A DNA stretch of 64,000 bases from Buxus sempervirens (Eukaryota; Streptophyta; Magnoliopsida; Buxales; Buxaceae). Below are positions 57,641 through 64,000 of this stretch, one piece after another. Where the stretch lies: positions 32,965,829 through 33,029,828 of the forward strand of contig OX387187.1 in the NCBI GenBank assembly GCA_947561395.2, read 5' to 3'. The translations under genes were made by a program, and so were the position numbers. Each line of letters begins with the position of its first letter. Position 1 is the stretch's first letter. The notes beneath the pieces were generated by a model, which saw nothing but the letters and a program-made list of their open reading frames with translations, did no database searches and was not told where the DNA came from.

Positions 57641-60600
57641 ATGGTTTCAAGGTCTTACTCCAATCTGTTGGACCTCACTTCTGGTGATTCACCAACCTTT
57701 GGTCGAGTAGGGAAGAGGCTCCCTAGGGTGATGACTGTGGCTGGTATTATCTCTGAACTAGATGATGAGAATAGTGTGGGGTCAGATGCTCCTTCATCCA
57801 TCTCTCAGGAGCGAATAATCATTGTGGGAAACCAGCTTCCAATTCGGGCACACCGATCATCTGATGGGCATGGAGAGTGGTACTTTAGCTGGGATGAGGA
57901 CTCCCTTTTACTGCAGCTTAAAGATGGCCTAGGTGAAGATGTGGAAGTTATGTATGTTGGTTGTCTGCGAGAGGAGATCAACCCTAGTGAACAAGATGAT
58001 GTAGCTCAAACCTTGCTTGAGACCTTCAAATGTGTCCCTGCATTCATACCTCCTGAACTCTTCAGTAAATTCTATCATGGATTCTGTAAACAGCAGTTAT
58101 GGCCTTTGTTTCACTACATGCTTCCTCTGTCGCCGGATCTTGGTGGGCGTTTCGATCGGTCCCTCTGGCAAGCTTATGTCTCTGTCAACAAGATATTTGC
58201 GGACAAGGTAATGGAAGTGATAAACCCTGATGATGATTTTGTGTGGGTTCATGATTACCATTTAATGGTGTTGCCAACATTTTTGAGAAAGAGGTTTAAT
58301 CGGCTGAAACTTGGGTTTTTTCTCCATAGTCCCTTTCCGTCATCGGAGATATATCGGACACTCCCTGTGAGAGATGAGATTCTCAGGGCACTCCTAAACT
58401 CTGATCTAATTGGCTTTCATACTTTTGATTATGCAAGGCACTTCCTTTCTTGTTGTAGTAGAATGCTTGGCCTTGCTTACCAATCTAAAAGAGGCTACAT
58501 AGGGCTCGAGTACTATGGTCGCACAGTGTGCATTAAAATTCTGCCCGTTGGGATTCACATGGGTCAGCTTCAGTCTGTGATGAATCTTCCTGAGACTGAA
58601 TCTCGGGTCTCAGAGCTGCGGGATCAATTTCAGGATCGGACGGTGTTACTTGGAGTGGATGACATGGACATCTTTAAGGGTATCAGCTTGAAACTGTTGG
58701 CTATGGAACAGTTGCTTATACAACATCCAGATGCAAGGGGGAAGGTTGTATTGGTTCAGATTGCGAACCCTGCAAGAGGACGTGGGAAGGATGTACAAGA
58801 GGTTCAATCTGAAACTTATTCCACCGCAAAACGGATTAATGAGAAATTTGGGTGTCCAGGCTATAAACCAGTGGTTCTGATTGATACTGCCCTCCAGTTC
58901 TATGAGAGAATTGCTTATTATGTCATTGCAGAATGTTGTCTTGTTACTGCAGTGAGAGATGGGATGAATCTCATACCTTATGAATATATCATATGTCGGC
59001 AAGGTAATGAGAAACTAGATGAGGCCTTGCAGTTGGACCCATCGGTGCCAAAGAAGAGTATGCTAGTGGTTTCTGAGTTTATAGGGTGTTCCCCATCTCT
59101 CAGCGGTGCCATCCGTGTAAATCCTTGGAACATTGATGCTGTGGCGGAAGCCATGGATTCTGCTTTAGTGCTCCCTGATTCTGAGAAGCAATTACGGCAT
59201 GAGAAGCACCATAGATATGTAAGTACTCATGATGTTGGGTATTGGGCACACAGCTTTTTACAGGATCTTGAAAGGGCATGTAAGGACCATGTGAGGAGGA
59301 GGTGCTGGGGTATTGGTTTTGGTTTAGGCTTTAGAGTAATTGCACTTGACCCAAATTTCAGGAAGCTTTCAGTTGAGCATATAGTTTCTGCTTACAAGAG
59401 AACCAAAAACCGGGCAATTCTCTTAGATTATGATGGTACTATGATGCCACAGACATCCATTAACAAAACACCAAATCCAGAGGCAGTAAGTATCTTGAAC
59501 AGCTTGTGCAGAGATTCGAAGAATGTTGTCTTCCTTGTTAGTGGGAGGGATAAAACGACCCTGAGTGAGTGGTTTTCTTCTTGTGAAAACCTTGGGATTG
59601 CAGCTGAGCATGGTTACTTTTTCAGGTACTTAGAAACTATAATCATTATTCTGATTGATATTCTCTATGCCTTTAGTAGTAGAATCTTACAAGTGATTGG
59701 ATGTAATGTTTGCCTTTTGATTTGTTTAATTGAACTGTATCTAACTTAGAAAATTCTGGTTTATGTGTTGTTTGTCTTGCCATTGTAAAAAAATTGGGGA
59801 TTTATGTTCAGTATTTTTTATTCTAAAGAAAAGAGTTAGCTCTCATTTTTAAAACTTGGTAATTGTTTCAAAAAGTGAGGCAGCAAACTTGAAAAACTTG
59901 AAAGTGGTGACATAATTTTAACAGTACCACCTCATGCGCTGTTACCTTAAGGGCATACTTGTTACTTTCCAACTTCTTCTTCTCTTGGGTCTTGTAATTT
60001 CTGCTGAATCCACTTTAAACATATAAGTTATGGAGTCAATCCCCAGCATCACTGATTAGACCCCCAACTTACATGGACACTATGAATCTTATAACTTCTT
60101 CCTTTAATTGTTTTGGAACTGTATCATCAAAGCCAAAGATGCTATTAGAAATCTGTATGATGCTGTGGATTATGAACTACTTGAACACCTGATAAAAAGT
60201 AAAAAAAAATAAAAAATTGAAATAAAAGTTTCGTGAAAAGGTTATAATATATTTTTGATATTTACTAACAAACAGATATTATCTTGTTGAAGGAATGAAT
60301 GGGTAAATCCCATGTGATCAACATGTCTTACTAACTGCACAAGATTTTCAGAAACATTATCTTGTGCCATTGGGTGTCTCTCAGGCACTTGATATTGGAA
60401 TTTATAGTACTCCGATATGTTGATCCAAGTATCAATTGTATCACGGTGAACAATTTCGTGCAAGCTTTTTTGTGAAGGACTACAAACCTATTAGTCTAAC
60501 TACTGATATGTTTTGTACTCTATTAATTTCTCAGTCCCTCTAGTTGGCCGGTCTTTCGGCCATATTTATAAGATTATTGCAAAGGTTCTATCTACTAGGC

Positions 60601-63264
60601 TTAATAGGGCCATGCCCTCCATTTTTGCTCAAAATGAAATTGCCTTCATATGAGGTAGACAGATTTTGGATAGTATCTTGGTGCCAATGAATGTGTGGAG
60701 GACAGAGAGAGAATAGGTATTCCATGATTGGTATGCAAGGTCGATTTTGAAAAGGCCTACTATAATGTTGAGTGGCATTTCATTGATTCCATCCTGGTTT
60801 GGAGAGGCTTTAGGCACTTGATGGAGAAGGTGGATTAGTGGGTTTGTATTCAGGGGGTATTTTTCTTGTTCATCGTTAATGGCAGGTGAAAGGTTATTTT
60901 CATTCCTCTAGGGGATTGCGTTAAGGTTGTCCTCTTTCTCTTTTGTTGGTTGCATTAGTGGGTCATTACCTGAGTAGGGGGATGTTCAAGTGTGAAAATC
61001 TTTGGTGTTTGAAATATCTAGGGGTCCCTTTAGGTGCCAATCCTAGAAGGATTGAATTTTTGAATCCTGTGCTGGAAAAGTGGAGCAGAGATTGGCTCAT
61101 TGGAAAAAAGGTAATATTTTTCTCTTGGGGGTTGAATTACTTTTATGCAATCTGATTTGTCTAATATTCCTATCTACTTCCTCTCCCTGTTTAGGGTCCA
61201 TGGTGGTATCTCTTAAGTGTATTCAGAGATTTCAGCATGATTTTATTTTGGAAATTTCTGTTTTGAAGTGGGACCATCTGGTAAGGTGGGATGTGGTTTG
61301 TAAAGATTAAGAGAAAAGTGGACTGAATTTGGGTAATATTCTGATTTGTTATTCAGCACTTTTATGCAAGTGGTTATGGTGCTTTAGCACGATAAGGGAA
61401 GGACTTTGGAGGAAAGCGATGGATAGTAAATATGGGGTTCATGAGAATGATTGGATTATCAACCCCAAAGCCAAAATCCTAAAGTGAGCCCTTGGAAAGC
61501 CCTTTCTTCTCTGTTCCACAATTCTGTCCTCACCTGATTTTGTATTGGTAATGGGGTGTCCACTGCCTTTTGGTTGGATCATTGGTTGGGTAATTGTCCC
61601 CTCCTCATCATTTCAAAATAGTATCTTTGAAATACTCCTCTGTCACGGAAATTCTTTATTGGTCTAAATCAGGTTTAAATTTGGAATCTTCAGTTCAGGA
61701 GAGATGTTAGCCATTGATCCTCTGGACCTCACTTCATTGCTTCATCTTCTCAACAATGTTGTTATTGTGCTCAACATCCTTGTCACCAAGGTGTGGATTC
61801 CTGAATCTAAGGCTTGTTTAGACAAGAAATCATTCATTTCTTATTTTAGTGTGGATAAAGAGGATCCTGTTGCTCATTTTCATTCCATAATATTCGGAAA
61901 TCTCATGCCATTCCTCGTGTCAAAGCTTTTGCTTGGTTTGCCTTGCTTACAAAGTTAATACTTGTGACATGATTCAAAGCAGGCCTGCTGCTGCATTATC
62001 TTCTCATCAGTGCATGATATGTTGTAAGCAGGGATCATCTCTGTATGCATTGTGACTTATTATACAGATTGAGGATGTAATTTTTTCAGTTGTCTGTTAT
62101 TTCCTTGTGTGCTTGCTACCTTGTACATATGATTAGTGGAGTTTCTCATATCTTGGGAGGAAGGGAAGGCTTCTACATTGTTGTATCCCTTGTGCTCTCA
62201 TTTGGTCAGTATGGAGGGAGAGGAACAGAAGGATCTTTGAGGGGACTTCATCTTGTTGGGAGATATTTGAATCTATTAGGGTGTTTAGTGCATCTTGGAT
62301 GGTTAATATACTGGAGTTTGCTGGGTTCACCATTACAGATTTCTTGTGAAATTGGAAAGTAGAAGTTGGAGGCTAGATCTTTGGTACATGGTGTGAATAC
62401 CTCATTCAACCTCATACTTTGATCTGCCATTCTCCTATGGTATGTAGTTTTGGTGGGGCACATGAGGTAGGCTTTTTCTTTTTGTGCTTTTTGGGGTAAG
62501 CAGTGTATGACTTTCTGATCTGGTCTATTTCTTGGTTCTGCGGGTTTTTGTACTCTTCTTATGTTGTATTATTTATAATATTGCTTTTCATTTGAGAAAA
62601 AAAAGGGTGCTGTGAACACAAAAATGGGAATGGGATCAACTTGTAACGAGTCCCAATAAAAGGCCTCTTATACCAGTTAATGATCTTATTAATTCAACTT
62701 TTTTTTTAATTCCACCAGACAATTTCGAATACTCAAGAAGAATTTTAGTTTTACTTTTGCTGCTTATAAATATACTGAATGGCTTACAGAAACTATTGTG
62801 TCAAACCTCTGTGCATGTGACAAAAGAGATGAAAACAGCAACCGCCCATAGTTTCCTTGCATGTCTGCAGTTTGTGTCTGCATGGTTGTGTATACTTGAG
62901 TATGCTTATTTTGTGTGTTACCTTAACACTTGCACTTCCATATATACCTGCGTGTTTGAGTGCCGTTGCATGACTGAAAATTCCCTTCAGGCCAAATCAT
63001 GATGCAGAGTGGGGAACTTGTGTACCTGTGGTGGATTTTGATTGGAAGCAGATTGTGGAGCCAGTGATGAAAGTGTACACTGAAACCACTGATGGTTCCA
63101 CCATAGAGACCAAAGAGAGTGCTCTTGTCTGGCATTATCAATATGCAGATCCAGATTTTGGCTCCTGCCAGGCTAAAGAACTTCTGGATCACCTTGAAAG
63201 TGTTCTTGTAAATGAGCCAGTCTCCGTAAAAAGTGGCCAGCACAATGTCGAAGTTAAACCCCAG
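57641..63264 (+). CDS. TPS5: Class II trehalose-6-phosphate synthase/phosphatase, TPS5-like; 3' end beyond window
   Basis: Exons 57641-59625 and 62991-63264, with GT-AG introns; 753 residues are visible and the rest lies past the window. The N-terminus MVSRSYSNLLDL is the class II signature. A GT20 synthase-like domain (about 60-545) is followed by a HAD phosphatase-like domain with DYDGT at 596-600. Class II proteins are considered regulatory: they usually lack trehalose-6-phosphate synthase activity and act in sugar signalling with SnRK1. Consistent with that, the glycine-rich donor loop is altered (DSLLLQLKDGL), NQLP replaces the NRLP of active enzymes, and DMDIFKG replaces the active R...K segment. 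Sequence order and exon positions agree best with Arabidopsis TPS5; orthology is from memory, not a tree. The third exon (GVSKGL-like) was not found before 64000. Confidence 0.93.
60485..62604 (+). mobile_element. L1-type LINE remnant in TPS intron 1, sense orientation
   Basis: Degenerate RT start (KPISL, IYKIIAK-like), YLGVPLGA (about 61013-61040), WDHLVRWDVVCKD, then the zf-RVT and tail regions follow in order with many stops. It ends at about 62604 with an A-run (GAGAAAAAAAAGGG). It expands the conserved first TPS intron to 3.4 kb. No target duplication was identified. Confidence 0.82.
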
Positions 63265-64000
63265 GTTAGTAATCAATTCTTCTCTTACAGCACTTGTATA
63301 TGTAGGGGCATTTACATTGTCTAATAGAATTTACAGAGGCATACACCTTGAAGCAGACACTTCTGGATATTTGACTCACGGCGAACATTATAAAAACGGC
63401 TTAGAATATCATTTTCTTGGATATGTTTCTTTTCCTTTTTAGTTAAAATGTGATCGAATCTTTAATTTTTTCCAGTTTAAACTATTTCTATTGAAGTGAA
63501 TGATGAAATAATTATTATATGCTTGAATTTTTGTTTTTATAGTTTATTTAACTTTTGAATTTTTTTTTTCAATTAAAATTCATCTTCTCCACATGAATGT
63601 CCATATCAAGAAAGCAACTCGTCCCAAATGGTTGGGTCAGAAACATGAATCCTGTTCCACCATCCAGCCTATTGAAAAAGATTTCTTCACTCAGAATTAT
63701 ATGTCTTGGAATAATTTCTGATCAATTCCATTCATATTATTTTTGAGCCTTCCTTCAGCCTGTTTAGATCCTTCAACTTACACTATCTTGTGCCTTCCTA
63801 TGTCTCCATTTATATTCCCAAAACACCTGCCCTCTTCCCTCTATTTTTGAGTCTTTTTGGTAACATTTTTGAAAACAGTTTTTCTGTTTTTGAAAACAAA
63901 AAATCCCAAAATCTTGTTTGGTGGGCGAAGACACCATCCTTGTTGACATTGCGGACATGCGTAATTATTTTAGTGAGTATAGAGTGGCATGTACTCATGA
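63265..64000 (+). other. TPS intron 2 (partial)
   Basis: Begins GTTAGT at 63265. No further TPS exon or recognisable element to the window end; open frames here show no domain. Confidence 0.7.

Noticed and set aside
58646..59002. 118-codon minus-strand frame in TPS exon 1
   Set aside because: Antisense shadow of the conserved synthase domain.

Overview
This window is plant nuclear DNA. It is AT-rich, its genes are split by canonical GT-AG introns, and the protein families and retroelement lineages are those of flowering plants. Long introns filled with old transposons suggest a medium or large genome, perhaps a woody eudicot or a magnoliid. The sequence does not let me name the species.

Four protein-coding genes can be supported. 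(1) 10671-10420, minus strand: first exon of a class A1 heat-shock transcription factor, ending in the DNA-binding domain at the conserved Hsf intron. The next exon is not in the remaining 10.4 kb. (2) 14731-32806, plus strand: a complete 12-exon gene for a 434-residue kinase-fold protein, probably plastid-targeted, whose catalytic motifs are degenerate (a predicted pseudokinase). (3) 41296-33458, minus strand: a complete 7-exon gene for a 680-residue RNF14-like RWD/RING-IBR-RING ubiquitin ligase. It converges on gene 2 with about 650 bp between stop codons. (4) 57641 to beyond the window end, plus strand: a class II trehalose-6-phosphate synthase/phosphatase closest to TPS5, with a leader intron and a short upstream ORF.

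Most of the rest is a record of transposition. 1-3.6 kb holds two L1-type LINE remnants, one split by a 937-bp TIR element containing a perfect 68-bp palindrome. 4.9-9.7 kb holds RTE-type LINE remnants and a 1.4-kb Harbinger-type element. 13.3-14.4 kb holds a short Helitron and a MITE carrying two G-boxes just upstream of gene 2. The 9.9-kb intron 7 of gene 2 is a three-level nest: a minus-strand Copia, split by an element with inverted LTRs, itself split by a 3.2-kb solo LTR. At both inner levels, removing the insert plus one target duplication restores the host reading frame. 43.2-50.9 kb is a retroelement island with a 2.2-kb solo LTR and a 2.4-kb LTR that contains another 2.8-kb solo LTR. 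A retroposon with an 18-bp target duplication lies at 51.5-52.4 kb, and a LINE sits in TPS intron 1.

The four genes do not form a pathway. Stress transcription, ubiquitination and trehalose-phosphate signalling are neighbours by position only. The most unusual items are the inverted-LTR element whose two outer ends are both U5 ends, the 68-bp palindrome, the TPS upstream ORF that stops at the same codon position whether or not its intron is spliced, and the kinase-fold gene lacking catalytic residues. No tRNA, rRNA, CRISPR array or organellar insertion was recognised.
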